Source: Heligmosomoides polygyrus polygyrus (taxonomy: Eukaryota; Nematoda; Chromadorea; Rhabditida; Heligmosomidae). From it: DNA of 64,000 bases. The notes under the pieces are model-generated. The model ran no database searches. It saw only the letters and a list, made by a program, of their open reading frames with translations, and was not told the DNA's origin. Shown here piece after piece: positions 33,610-44,934 of this stretch. The stretch covers positions 7,130,001-7,194,000 of the forward strand of contig OX377204.1 in NCBI GenBank assembly GCA_947396885.1, read 5' to 3'. The number at the start of each line of letters is the position of its first letter. Position 1 is the stretch's first letter. The translations under genes and the position numbers were made by a program.

Positions 33610-34690
33610 GAAACCGTCTCAGGAGTATGTCTGAATGGTGAAAATAAATACCGCTATGAGAATCTCCACCCTTCACAAGTAGAAAAGTTTGCAAAGTCCT
33701 TGAACCAAAGGAGTTAGGGGCCCCTGAAGGTCCGGCATTGAATTGAACTGTCGGCACGCACCTAACACGTTTGTGCACGCCGCACGTGGTAATAAGTGAG
33801 GTGGTGAAGGACGTCGGTGCAAGCAGTTCGATGGCTCAGTGAGAAGCGGCGGTTCCCGCGACGACTGCTGCGTCAAGCGCGACGTCTGCATAGTGTGTGC
33901 TGCTACAGTGACGAAGTCTAATGCTCTCGTGACCGCATAAGTTTGTTTTTCTACCTCTGCTCAGCTGTTTGAGGGTTCTCCGGTCCACTTAATCAGAGAA
34001 AATGGATATTTCGAGAGGGAATTGGATGACCTAATCGAGGAAATATACAATGGCTTCCATTGTTAAAAGATTAAGTCTCTCTTTTTGATGAGAAGCTTCA
34101 TTTCTAAAAGCCACATATCTACGTGCAATAGAGCGTAACTGGGAAGTTTGTTAGAGCTCCATCTCCCTCATAACAGCCCACCCAGTAGCGATGCGTCAGC
34201 GGCTGCTCGTCGCGCGCGCGGCGAAAAACTGTATGTTCAGCCAACCTTCACACCCCGTAGCCCCTGGTCGAGGCCGAGAAAAGGTAGAAAAATTTTCACC
34301 CAAAGTTTAATTAAGGGGTTATTTGGTGCGCTGATCACGAATATGATATTCATTTTCAAAATTTCGGCCGATTACGGTAGTTTATCACGTGTGAACGCGA
34401 TCCCCTAGTAAGTCTTGAGGGTCCGCTGCTCTTTGGGTTGAAGGACTTTGCAAAAACAGAACCTACTTTTCTACTATATGAAAAGTGGAGACGCTCATAG
34501 TGGTATTCATTTTCGCCCCTCAGACATACGTGTATGTGCATGCGATCCCTTAATAAATTATGAAGGTCCCTAACTCCTTGGGTCCAAGGACTTTGCAAAG
34601 ATGGTACCCTCTTTTCTACTATGTGAAGGGTGGCGATTCTCATAATGGTGTTCGTTTTTGCCGTCCAGACATACGCCTGAGACATTTCCC
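33610..34690. repeat. Inverted and tandem copies of a CATACxx...CCACCCTTCACA repeat
   Basis: One copy is at about 33610-33740 (plus) and two tandem inverted copies are at about 34430-34545 and 34555-34685. All share GTATGTCTGA, AGAATCTCCACCCTTCACA, TAGAAAAG and CAAAGTCCTTGAACC in the appropriate orientation. They relate to the proximal part of the family C repeat. Confidence 0.6.
33965..34066 (+). CDS. Short terminal exon
   Basis: A strong acceptor (tttctacctctgctcag/CTG) opens a 33-codon frame reading LFEGSPVHLIRENGYFEREL then DDLIEEIYNGFHC, ending at TAA. The composition is clearly protein-like and the segment is free of repeats, although it sits between inverted repeat copies. Upstream exons were not identified. 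Function unknown. Confidence 0.4.
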   Translation: MFEGSPVHLIRENGYFERELDDLIEEIYNGFHC

Positions 34691-34914
34691 TTGTCAGTTC
34701 ATAATAGGGGTAGAACACAACGATGCTGCATAAAACTTCTAATTCTGAACGACACAAGACGTTGTATAACGCTGTCCTGCAAGGTGACACACTCCGACCC
34801 TATTTGCGAGGGCAAAGTTTTTGTGAAGGAAGTGAACCCCCTTTCTGGACTTGACCTGGAAATCTAAATTATTTGGGGAGGTAGGAGAGAAGAGAACCGG
34901 TTTGCTCGAGATCC

Positions 34915-37075
34915 CAGTGACACAAGACATTCTTACTAGGGTACCACGTTTTCAAAACTGTTACCGTAACAACAATCGTTGCGAGACCATCACGTCTCAG
35001 GTTCAGCGCTGGCGCTATGCCAACGGCAGCGCGACAGGAGGTACACCCGCCCCTGCTGGGGGGCGTGGCGTCAGGAGGTACACCGCTGTTCTGCGGACCT
35101 GAAACTTTTGTTTTGCGTGTCAAAGGTTTCGTAAGGAAGCCGTTAGACTCTTGGTGAAGCCTAGGCGGTTGGGAGGTGGGTGAGCAAGGGGGATGAGATG
35201 AAGATCGCACACCCCCCCCCCCTCCCCAGCAGGAGGAGGGTGTATCTCCTGACCTGCGAACTGCTCAGTAATTAATGCATAATATAGCCGCGGAACAAGG
35301 TCTTAGGTGTTGGATGGAGCATTTTTGGGAAGAATTACTACTCGGCGGCTCTCTAATGCTGGACTGCAAGAGTGCCCACTTCGTATCATCAAAACTCACT
35401 ATGGTGTGTTCGATGGCATGTTAGGTGAAACAGATCCTCATAACACTTACTATGGAATGGTTTTGACCTCCCGTGGAACTTCAACTACTTGAGACCAGGA
35501 TCATTAGAAAGAGCTAGGAATGCTGATTACGAATATGGGTATCAAAATTGCAGAATGAAACTCCTGAGTGAGTTATGGCCTGCCGAAATCGGGGACCTCA
35601 TCACAGGTTGGCTGTGCGAGGCACCGCGCGCGAGAGAGGTGAGTCATCTGGGCTCCGTAAGAAAGGTCCTACAGCTGCGGCGGTGGCGCAGGGGTAGCGC
35701 TCACGCTCGTCGGGCGCGAGGTCGTTGGTTCGGTTCCCGTTGCTGCCGTTTTTCTGCAAGTCATAATTCAGCTTCGAAATGGCCTTCTGTCCTGAACTAT
35801 GACACCGGTCTGATTAATTAGCCGGGAAAACTACCATACACGTTTGTTAAAAAGCTTGAAGGAAAAAAAACTGCTATGGCTATGGAGACATGCCTGTGGT
35901 GAGGCCCCGATTTCGGCAGGCCATAACTCGCTCAGGAGTTTCATTTTGCAATTTTGACAGCCATATTCGTAATCAGCATTCCGAGTTCTTTCTAATGATC
36001 CTGATCTCAACTAGAAGTTCCATGGGAGTTCGAAACCCTTCCCTAGTTAGCTGCAAGAGTGTGCCCGAATTCTGTAACCCATAGGAGCGAAGCAATATAG
36101 TTAAACGACCACCCACGCGATAGGTCTGCCTCGAATCAGTCACTTTCTCCTCGAGCATCATAGAGCTAAGATCTTCAAGCAATATATTCACCACACATCT
36201 ATATATGTATGGTTACATCTTGTATAATATTCCTAAAGAATAACACACATTTTCTGTGTTTCTGAAACTATGACTGATTGCGGAAGCGCCTCATTTACAT
36301 TACGCCAGCTCTCCGGAAACAAACCAAGGTCTCTTCCCAGTAAAAAAAATATGCTCGGCAATTCTAGCAAAGGGAAAAGACTGTTTCAATGACTGTTTTA
36401 AGGTCTACAGAGGAAGCCGCTGCTGCAGCGTTTTGAGAGCTTCTCTCTGTGTAAACAGCAGAACTAAGAATGATTGACGGAAAGGAATGCTTTGCAAAAA
36501 CATGATAACCTGATTCTGTATCATTTGGTATTCGTTTCCTTACAAAGGATTAAGATATTTGATCTGCTTTCTTAACAGTCTAAATCCGTACGCAACTCCT
36601 TTTTTATCATTTAGGCAGTCAGCTGCTTATAGGGTAATTCAGCATGCTTCTACATAATTCATAAACGTCGCGAATATTGTTCTTAGGTGACACTGCCTGA
36701 ACACTCTTACAGGTTAGCTCTGTAGAACCGTCAAATAGCAATTTCTCACGAATTTCCTCATCCAGAACCTCCGCAAAGAGTACGAAACCCCTCCTTTCCG
36801 TAGTTCAGTAGCTTCATTACTGATTACCGTGGAGCATGATGCCAGCGGTTCATCAGAGACGTGATAGTCCCGCAACGATTGTTGTTACGGTAACCGTTTT
36901 GAAAACATGGCACCCTAGTAAGAACGTCTTGTTCCTTCCCGTGGCTCCACTATTGATTACGGTGGAGCTGGCATGATACCAGCGCTGCATCAGAGACATA
37001 ATGGTCCCGTAACGATTGTTGTTACGGTAACCGTTTTGAGAACGTGGTAGCCTAGTAGTAGAACGTCTTGTCGCT
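34915..37075. repeat. Repeats with ACGATTGTTGTTACGGTAAC
   Basis: A 120-bp unit is tandemly duplicated at about 36835-36955 and 36956-37075, with an inverted copy at 34915-35035. Shared blocks include CCGTTTTGAAAAC, ACGTTCTTACTAGG and CATCAGAGACGTGATAG in matching orientation. The three copies bound the palindrome at 35440-36040. No coding. Confidence 0.6.
35440..36040. repeat. 600-bp palindrome with a tRNA-like centre
   Basis: Arms of about 150-200 bp share GGATCATTAGAAAGAGCTAG, GCTGATTACGAATATGG, AACTCCTGAGTGAGTTATGG and GCCTGCCGAAATCGGGG in inverted orientation. A tRNA-like segment at about 35684-35755 has D-arm GCGC/GCGC, a B box GGTTCGGTTCCC and near-complementary ends. The GCTGATTACGAAT block links it to the GATCAC-module family. 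Confidence 0.65.
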
Positions 37076-37082
37076 TGGGATG

Positions 37083-37900
37083 ACATAAGGCCCATGCACA
37101 CTTCGGCTGCGGGACATTATGTACGAATGGTCGCCGCGAACGCTGCGCCTCGCACGGCGAGCGCGGCAGAAGACGTCGCAATTGGGTGACTTCAGCTTCC
37201 AGTGGTATCTAGACCTGCATCGAAACTTGCACATCAAGTGTTAGAGAGCGTATACAAAGTCAGTTTCACTGCGATAGTGTGTCATATTTTCAGCTTTCCT
37301 GAAGAAGCATCATATAAAATTGAGCATTAGAACGTTACTTATTTTATAACTCGAACTCAATTTCCTAACCAGAGCATCTTTTCCCGCAGCTCCTGCAACA
37401 GCAGAAAGGGATATCAACAATTCAAACCTAGCGTCTGCAGCAAGTCATGAGGCACAGCTCCCACGACCGCAGCTGAGCTCATCGCGCACGCGGCAGTCGT
37501 CGCTGCGGGCGCGGCGACCATTCGTACATAAAGACCGCCCCTCGCACACTTCTGCGACACCGCGGCGCGGCAACAGGAGCGACGGCCTCCGCGAAATCCG
37601 GCGGTTGCGGCGCGGTCGCGTTAGAGCATCGTTATAGGCAACGGGACCGACGTCCCAGTGCATGTTGCGCCGCTTGGAATGATTTGAACCATTCCAGTCT
37701 GCGGCACTCAGCGCGGCGTCCCCTGCGATAGCCGCCGCGACATCCGCAAGAGTGTGCATGCCCCCTCCCTGAGGCACGTGTCGCGATGATGAAGCATGAT
37801 GAAGCATGATGAAGCCACGATGAAGCATAGGGCCGCGGCCGTCGCGGCCCTATGCTTCATCATGGCCGCGCCGCGCTGTCGCAGAAGTGTGCATAGGCCT
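37083..37900. mobile_element. GC-rich foldback element, GGCCCATGCACACTTC ends
   Basis: Left end AGGCCCATGCACACTTCGG and right end GAAGTGTGCATAGGCCT are inverted. Internal copies of CGACCATTCGTACATAA and CTTCTGCGACACC occur in both orientations, showing nested or repeated foldbacks. The end type is the same as the TAA-flanked small MITEs. Confidence 0.55.
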
Positions 37901-38443
37901 ATAGGAGAATGAAGCGATTGCCGCAATATTGTGAGTAGCCCGTCCCCCCCCCCTCCCCTTCACCCCCGGGGCTAGGACTGCATCATCTTGTTTAGCATTA
38001 GGTGGTATTGACGATCGATCAATATGCATACTTTCTGCAACCTCTTCGTACAGATACTGACTACATGTTTGTAACAAGTTCTGCGCACTCTGACATGTTT
38101 CAACCTGCTTCCCGATGACGCCGTCCAGCAGAGGGTTGGCGCGGTGCCATGACGCTTCTCCGGCCGGCTCCTACCTTGGTCGTTCGTTCATTTCCCTGTT
38201 CTTGCCCTTGTTTCTTTTTTTTTTCACCTTAAACTCGCGTAATCTGATGAACGACTCTGGTGGCCAGGAGTCGTTGGTCAGATTAAGCGAGTTTTTCGCC
38301 CATCAGCGGGCTGTTCTTTTGGGACCTGGGAAATGCTCCTCATTCTGATGTTCAGACCAACTTTTGGTCTGAAATCTTATAAAAATCTATCTCCAATCTC
38401 CTTTGCGTTTGTTGCAAGCTCGCACAAAGTAATTTTGAAATTA

Positions 38444-39495
38444 TTAGGTTGTCCAAGTCCCCGTCATAAGTCCCCGCCGTTTTTTCCAACGATTCATTGC
38501 GGAGTTCGCTGGCGGTCTCTTGCATAGCGCTATACAGCATTCGAAAGAGAATGATTTGGTCTATCAGAGAATATATTGCGTTTCTTTATCGTCCTGAATT
38601 TTATCAATTTTTAGGTCGTTTAAGTGAAAAGCAAAAAAGTGGCCATCTGCGCAGTTGCTCTCTCCGCTTAGGTTTGGAATTTTTTGCGCAGTTTTTCATA
38701 GCATTTGGAAGGCAATGTTCTGCACAACAAGGATACGTGTTGGTCCTATTTGCTCATTTGTCGTTTATTGATTCTTAGTCCATCAAATTGGGACGTCCGA
38801 CTTTTCCGTCCGAATTTTTACCGACAGCTCGGTTCTGTGGCTGAACTTTTTTGGTTGATGTTATAGGTCGTTCGGAAGAATGTGTCTTGCTCAATGAGAA
38901 TTTGTGTCGCGTTCATTGGCTCACACAGGTTTCTGTCGAATATCAACAACTGAACAAGGAGAAGGAGTTGTTAGTGAAGATGGTTTTCTTCTTTTTGGCA
39001 TTTTGTTGATATTCGACAGAAATCAACATGAGCCAATAAACGCGACACAAATTCTTATGGAGCAAAATTCTTCTCTTCCGAACGACATATAACACCAAGC
39101 AAAAAACCACAGAGCAATAGCTGTCGGTAAAAATAAGTCTTCTCCTTCGGACGTCGCAATTTGATGGCTTTAAAATCAATAAAGGACAAATGAGCAAATA
39201 GGATCAACACGTATTCTTGTGGTACAGAACATTGTCTTACAAATGTTATGAAAAACTGCTCGAAAAATCCCAAACCTAAGCGGAGAGAAGGAGCTCTCAG
39301 CGATGGCCACCTTTTCACTTTTCACTTTAGCGACCTAAAAATTGACAAAATTCAAGATTAAGAAAGAAATGCAATATATTCTCTGTTTGAGCAAATTATT
39401 TCCTTTCAAAGGCTGTGTAACGCTATGCAAGAGACCGCCGGCGAAATCCGCAATAAATCGTTGGAAAAAACGGCGGGACTTATGGGACAACCTAA
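38444..39495. mobile_element. 1.05-kb palindromic mariner-like element, copy 1
   Basis: Ends TTAGGTTGTCC...GGACAACCTAA are flanked by TA (38442-38443, 39496-39497). The two arms of about 500 bp are complementary from end to centre (around 38965). Each arm, read from centre outward, carries a short frame seen better in copy 2. Copy 2 is at 53426-54465. End sequence and TA target fit Tc1/mariner; there is no transposase. Confidence 0.8.
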
Positions 39496-39499
39496 TATC

Positions 39500-39860
39500 T
39501 TGGTTTTTTCAAGTCTAGGTATGTTCTTCTTCTTAAGTGGATAAAATGTTGGTTTTTCATACCTCAAGCATAGGCCTAGCGTAAATCTAAAAGGTTTTGA
39601 CGAAGAAAGGGGTTTTGAGGAAAGGCCTCTAAAGAGATTGTGTACTACAGCAATCGCTTTATTTGCACTTCGCCCGCAATGCCCGTCTAAAGTGAAATTT
39701 GCACCGAGAAGAAACCCAAGATCTGTCGCTTGTTCAGTGTTTATGATCTCATTTTCGCCTAACTTGTATGTGTAGCCGGGATTTATTCTTCCTAAATGGA
39801 TCATCTTAGTTTTTTCTTTTGACAATGTGTTAAAAGATCAACATTGAAAAAGCGTAGGAG
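39500..39860 (-). pseudogene. LINE reverse transcriptase fragment
   Basis: The minus-strand frame reads KEKTKMIHLGRINPGYTYKL, then DLGFLLGANFTLDGH and RGLSSKPLSSSKPF with LCLRYEKPTFYPLKK. This is the pattern downstream of the catalytic motifs in non-LTR reverse transcriptases (K-x-K-M-H-x-G, DLG-x-x, later LRYE). It is truncated on both sides and lies against the end of the mariner-like element, which may have cut it. Confidence 0.6.
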
Positions 39861-40559
39861 CGACTCCAGGAGTCTCAATATGGCCTGTTGAATGAGCAGT
39901 TGGACACTTTCAATTTATGAGCAGTTAGCTAGGAGCCAGATGACTTGTAACAGCGAGCAGATGACGTGACAGAAGGTCGAAAGTTCCGCTCTTAAACCGT
40001 AAAATCGATGTACTCGGTTGGTTTTCGATTTTCTGCACGCTTTCGATTTTTTGTTCTAACCGCTTGGTGGTTTGGATCACATATGAAGGATGATCGCGAG
40101 CTGTTTTTATGAATCTACGATAAGTTTGCGTCGTTTAAAATACCAGTCTTCACCTAACGCTTCACACTTTTCATTTTGTACTTAGTTTTACTCAGATTCA
40201 TTATTTATTCTACAGAGCTCTATAACAGCATGCGAGATTGTGGTGGAAGTCTAGGGGTGGGGTCAATGCTGTATTTTTCACATCTGAAACGTCTTCCTAC
40301 AGTTATAGCGCATATAGCTAATATATTAGTTTCCTTGTGGAGTTAAATTATCCTATTTCAGTACATTTCCTACGGCAGTGTATACCTGGCGTTGCTGAAT
40401 CTTCTAGGCTCACAATGTGTTTTGAACTTACGTGCTAGGTAAATTTGCGTAAGGCGTTCCATAGGGCCACAGGTGCCTTGTTCCAATATATTCTACAGTC
40501 CGCTTGGAATTATTCCCATACTATTGATAGCCTCTTCTATAGGACTGTCTACGGGACAT

Positions 40560-40975
40560 GCTCTTCGTTGGTCCTCGCCGACATGCGTGCTGCCCGTAAA
40601 GGATGGTTTATTTGATTGATTTGAACCAGCAATCTACAAACTTAAATAAATAAATAAATTTAAATTTAATTAATTAAATAAATAATAGCTGGCTGATGTG
40701 GACAGGTAGCTTTGGTGTGAACCTGAACAAGAGTAAGCGACAAATTCACACTTTTAGAGGGGCATGCTCTTTTCTTCCGGCTCAGCTGCAAGTTGTGCCA
40801 CTTGTTCCCCTAGTTCAAAATTGGTTGCCAAAGGGTTGCAACTGCCGGGTGATTTGTAGTTCTCGTTGTTTTAGTGTTGTCTTTTTTTTCTTCACTGCAT
40901 GGCTTGTTTCGATCTTACTTTCTGGCGTTTTGTGCACGTCTATTTGACGTATAAATAAATAAATAAATATTCATT
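40560..40975 (+). mobile_element. Two LINE 3' tails
   Basis: Runs of AAATAAATAAAT at about 40644-40685 and 40951-40972 each end a block of about 250 bp of weakly coding-like sequence. They are interpreted as the 3' ends of 5'-truncated LINEs by analogy with 12720-13195. No reverse transcriptase motif survives. Confidence 0.4.
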
Positions 40976-41159
40976 CTTACTTAGTGTTATCATTTTAACT
41001 GCTTTTGTATACGTTCCTCAGATTTTATGGTGGAAAATGAGGGTGGACCCCACGTCTAGACTTTACGTAATTCTTGTAATGAGTGGCTAACTGATATGCA
41101 TGTGGATCTAACAATTTTCGGAGTAGATTCATGCATGAGAGGGCAGGGCTGGGTGCAAG

Positions 41160-41950
41160 TATAGAGACGAAGTTCACAGGAATTCCATCACATTGCACCA
41201 ATGTTGCAACAGGCCCTTGTGCGTAAAATTGCGTGTTGATGGTGTAGTTGCATAGGAATGATTTTCTACACCGTAATCTTTTGCTGTCTGCGTCCTCCTA
41301 GCTTAGGGATCGCGTTTCGGAGTCCGTGTTGACATTCGATCGATCTCTTGTGCGCCCGCGATGGCACTTTCGGCAAGCGGATCGTAGTTCAGTGGATAGT
41401 CGCGGCGCTTCTGCGAGGGAGATCAGGGATTCGGTCCTCCTGTGTAGTGGCTTGCTTGCATTTCAACCGGCTTCTTGAGATTTGAGCGGCTTTGGCGTGT
41501 AAGCAATTTTTTAGACACTTTCCGTACATTTTTCAGTCGTAAGCGCCTCTCCGCTCGAAGAGCGCAGAACTCAGCCACGGACTCCCCTTGAGAGACGAAA
41601 GCAATTTCCACACGAGCAGCTTGAATGGCACCCACCCTGGAGTCCCTTCCCTAGCCGAATTCTGGAATCAAGTGATGTATGATGCTTCGTTTCCTTTCGT
41701 CTAGATTCAGTTCTAAACTATAACCCACTTAGGAAGTTCAATTTTGGAGACAAGTGATGTGTGAAACTCCGTTTGCACCCGTCTAGGATCATTTCGTAAC
41801 CAACTCGACAAGTGATAAGGCGTGAGGGAAAATAGACAACGCAGCTGCACCAGCCATACGCAAATTTACGCACGAAGGCCGTGTTGCAACATTGGTGCGA
41901 TGTAATGGAATCCAGTCCACAGTGCATGTCTTCCCGGTTTGGTAGCTTTA
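41160..41950. repeat. Palindrome with internal tRNA-headed repeat
   Basis: Arms at about 41170-41275 and 41830-41940 share CACCAATGTTGCAACA and TGCGTAAATTTGCG in inverted orientation. Between them a repeat at 41280-41640 (CCTCCTAGCTTAGGGATCGC, then a tRNA-like head GGATCGTAGTTCAGTGGATA) matches 58495-58800. Two tandem 75-bp units follow (TCAAGTGATGT...CGTCTAG). Confidence 0.6.
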
Positions 41951-42439
41951 CCCAAGACAAAGCTAGCATACGTTTCCTTCTACGGTTTTAGAATATACAA
42001 AGTATTACTTGAGGCTTTCATTTTAGAAGATTTTTAAACAAATCGTCAGGATTTTATGGAAGAAAATAAAGGTGGGCACCCATACAGAATTACTGCCGCG
42101 TAACTTCGTTACGTGTTAGACATCCTATGTGGCGTGACGTCGTCTTCGTTATACTGGTCACATGGGCACTGGGTAATTGCGTCCAATCCATCACACTCTT
42201 CGTCGGTTTTCCTGGTTTTTCTGTAGGGCGTTCTAGGATACTCCTTCATTTTCAGTCCAGCCGTCGAGTGGCTTCGGTGCGTCACTATGTTTCACCCTGT
42301 TGCGATGCTGAAGAACGCCGCCGACTTGGGGAATATGATCGCTAACTTGTTGTGAGTGTGGAATCTTACATTTTTCTTCAGATGTTCAACGCATTTTTCT
42401 ATTTTATGTCAGTTTCTTCCATTACGGTTGGTTACCTTA

Positions 42440-42930
42440 GCTACGGATGACTAAGACTGCGAAGGTCATAATCACCTATTCCGCCCAAATTTCGTCTGAG
42501 GGTTATTTGGTATGCTTACCACGAGTCTGACTTTCATTTTTCGTATTACGCTGGAGTACGATTACGGTAGGTACGGGTGACTAGGGTTATGGTCACCGAT
42601 TTCGCCCAAACTCCATCGTAATACGGAAAACTGTCAGATTCGTGAGTTTGGGCGAAATCAGTTACCATAACCGTACTCACCCACACCTACCATAATCTAT
42701 CGTACTCTACCGTAATACGAAAAATGAAATGTCAGATTCGTTATCAGCACTCCAAATAACCCCTAGCCGTAGCCAAGTTTGGGCGAAATCTCAGATTATG
42801 GCCTTGGCAGCCTTAGTCATCGCACCTACCATAATCTACCGTAATCGGCCGAACTTTCAAAAACGGTTGTCACATTTATGATCAGCCCCCCTGAGCGAAG
42901 TTTAGGCGAAAATTCTTTTTGAGCTCTTCT
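42440..42930. repeat. GATCAC-module foldback cluster
   Basis: At least four inverted blocks contain GGTTATTTGG...GCTTACCACGAGTCTGA or its complement, with TTGGGCGAAATC and ACCTACCATAATC units between them. It is related to 26040-26420. Confidence 0.6.
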
Positions 42931-42946
42931 CAACTTCTGGAGTCCT

Positions 42947-43115
42947 GGGGCCAGATTCATCAACGACTTACAGCAATTTAACGGAGAAAATACAACCGAA
43001 ATCCCTAATAGCGTGGTTGAAATGTTTCACCATATCGCTAGGTAAGCCGCGGTATCAGGGATTTCGTCTGTGTTTTCTCCTTTAAATTGCTGTAGTCGTT
43101 GTTGAATCCGTCCCC
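42947..43115. mobile_element. Palindromic MITE, GGGGCCAGATTCATCAAC ends, copy 1
   Basis: Inverted ends of about 60 bp (GGGGCCAGATTCATCAACGA, CTTACAGCAATTTAACGGAG) surround a short centre. Copy 2 is at 57441-57628 with the same layout, so this is a small dispersed family. Non-coding. Confidence 0.8.
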
Positions 43116-44029
43116 TGAAAGTACACTAGTGCCAGACAGCCCCCCCCCCATAATGCATGTTTTGTTGCATGGAACTAAAAGTTTGATGGGTACATGTCCC
43201 AAAGATGGGCAGCATGGATGGTCGGGACCGTGCCAGCTAATCCGATCGCATCAAATTCGCATACCATTCATAGAGGGCTTGCACGGTCGGTACTCTGAAA
43301 TGAATTCGCCCGGTACTTTGCTTTTTTATGGCTGGCGTACTCCCACCTCCCAATGCTGACCATATTCGTGACATGTATTGTTTGGTGAGGCGCAGGTGTG
43401 TTCTACCCCTGTGTTGGGTTGTGTAGGACTACTAACGTAGGTGGGTATAAGTTTGCATTCTGCCGAAGGGTCGTAACCCTGAAGACAGGGTGACCCCTCT
43501 GAATCCGTTTAGCGGCGATACCTTTCGGCGGTTTTGGGTGTAGGTGGTTGTCAGTGTTGTCAGTGGCACTGTGGCCAACGAACAACGACAATTTTGACAG
43601 CCGTTTATACCTTTCACCATATCCCATTATAGCCAGATCGCGTAAACTTGATCACTTGAGCGATTGATTTAGGAACTCCGGCCGTTAAATGATTCACAGA
43701 GTGGGATCACCTTATATTGTTCACCTTTGTCATCAGGAGCTGGTATATTCACGTACGTTAAATGTGGCCAGTGCGATTAAGTACAGCACACCAGCGTGAC
43801 TCAAAATGTACGTCTACACCCAGTCGCAGTTCGGGAGGTTCATTGGTGTTTCACCCTGGCCTGTCTACCTCTGCTAAACCTTTTCTTTAAGCAATGTTTA
43901 TACATAATTCGCCACACGCCGCGGCAGAATGCAACAATCGATATTGACAGCACATCGCAATTGGCCTATTTCGCATTGCCGCCACCTCCCCCTCCCCATA
44001 CGTTGATTAAAGTATAAGAACCTACTTGA

Positions 44030-44590
44030 GAACACATTTAGCGTTGTCCAGCTCGCATGTATACATTATAGATGGTAAAGCTTTTGATGCTGCCTTAGGG
44101 TGCATTTACGATGGTAAACTTGACTGCACTGAATACTGCAATCATATCAGGAATAAGGCTACGCTTCAACTTTTGAATCTGTTCAGATGTCTCCTTTCCA
44201 GAAACGCTAAGGTTATCCTCAAAGCCTATAGAACCTACATAAGACGTATTCTAGAATACGGTGCCACTTTTTTAACCCCACGAAGAAATCGGTCATTAAT
44301 GCTTTGGAAGGAGTCCAAAATAGCTTCACTAGGAAGCTCATGACTAGAGTTACTGGTATGGACTATCGTGATCTCCCTCGTAGTGCAGAGAGGAACAAAA
44401 TGTTCAATGATCACCGGTAATGCTTTCTTTGTCCTGCAGAACTCAAACACTAGAGGTGCCACGGGAAAGTTAGTACTACCTGGAGTCAAGACTGCAGTGC
44501 GCGCAAACTTCTTTACTCGCAGGACGGGTTCTGAATACCAAAGGTTGAGCAAAACGGCAAATCTTCCAATCTTCCTATCCCATTACAGTT
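44030..44590 (+). pseudogene. LINE reverse transcriptase C-terminal fragment
   Basis: The frame contains HIRNKATLQLLNLFRCLLSR, AKVILKAYRTYIRRILEYGA and then PRRNRSLMLWKESK. This is the thumb-proximal LINE motif A(Y)-x-T-Y-(V/I)-R-x-ILEYG found also in the copy at 59024-59633. Frames shift near 44340. 5' truncated. Confidence 0.65.
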
Positions 44591-44699
44591 GACCAGTCTC
44601 TCTGAGTCCACTTCACCCACTTCGCTCTTTATTGCTTTCTTTTGCTTCTAGCTATCGTTCATGTTGTCAGTTCTTGCAATGTTTTGTGATGTTCTTGTT

Positions 44700-44934
44700 C
44701 TACTCTCACATGTACTGTTTGGTTCGGGAGGCAGTCGTTAGTCCCGACTCGGATGCGCACTGACGATGCCGACAGTGCCTGTGGTGCCAAATATCGTCGA
44801 CTCGCACCGTGCCACCCGCCGCTTCGCGACGATCTCCAAGGCAGCCCTCGCCGCCGTGCGATGGTGACCTAGCCGAGCACGGGAGCGTGTAGATCGACCG
44901 CCACCCCACTGAAGCCGAACTTCACAGATCGACT
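44700..44934 (+). repeat. Inverted repeat R, left copy
   Basis: About 210 bp (TTAGTCCCGACTCGGATGCG ... CGCCACCCCACTGAAG) are repeated in inverted orientation at 51511-51715. The pair brackets the split palindrome and the PLE. GC-rich, non-coding; not recognised. Confidence 0.7.

Noticed and set aside
43403..43627. 74-codon minus-strand open frame (GYGERYKRLSKLSLFVGHSA)
   Set aside because: Protein-like in places, but there is no splice site, domain or repeat context to support it; left uncalled.
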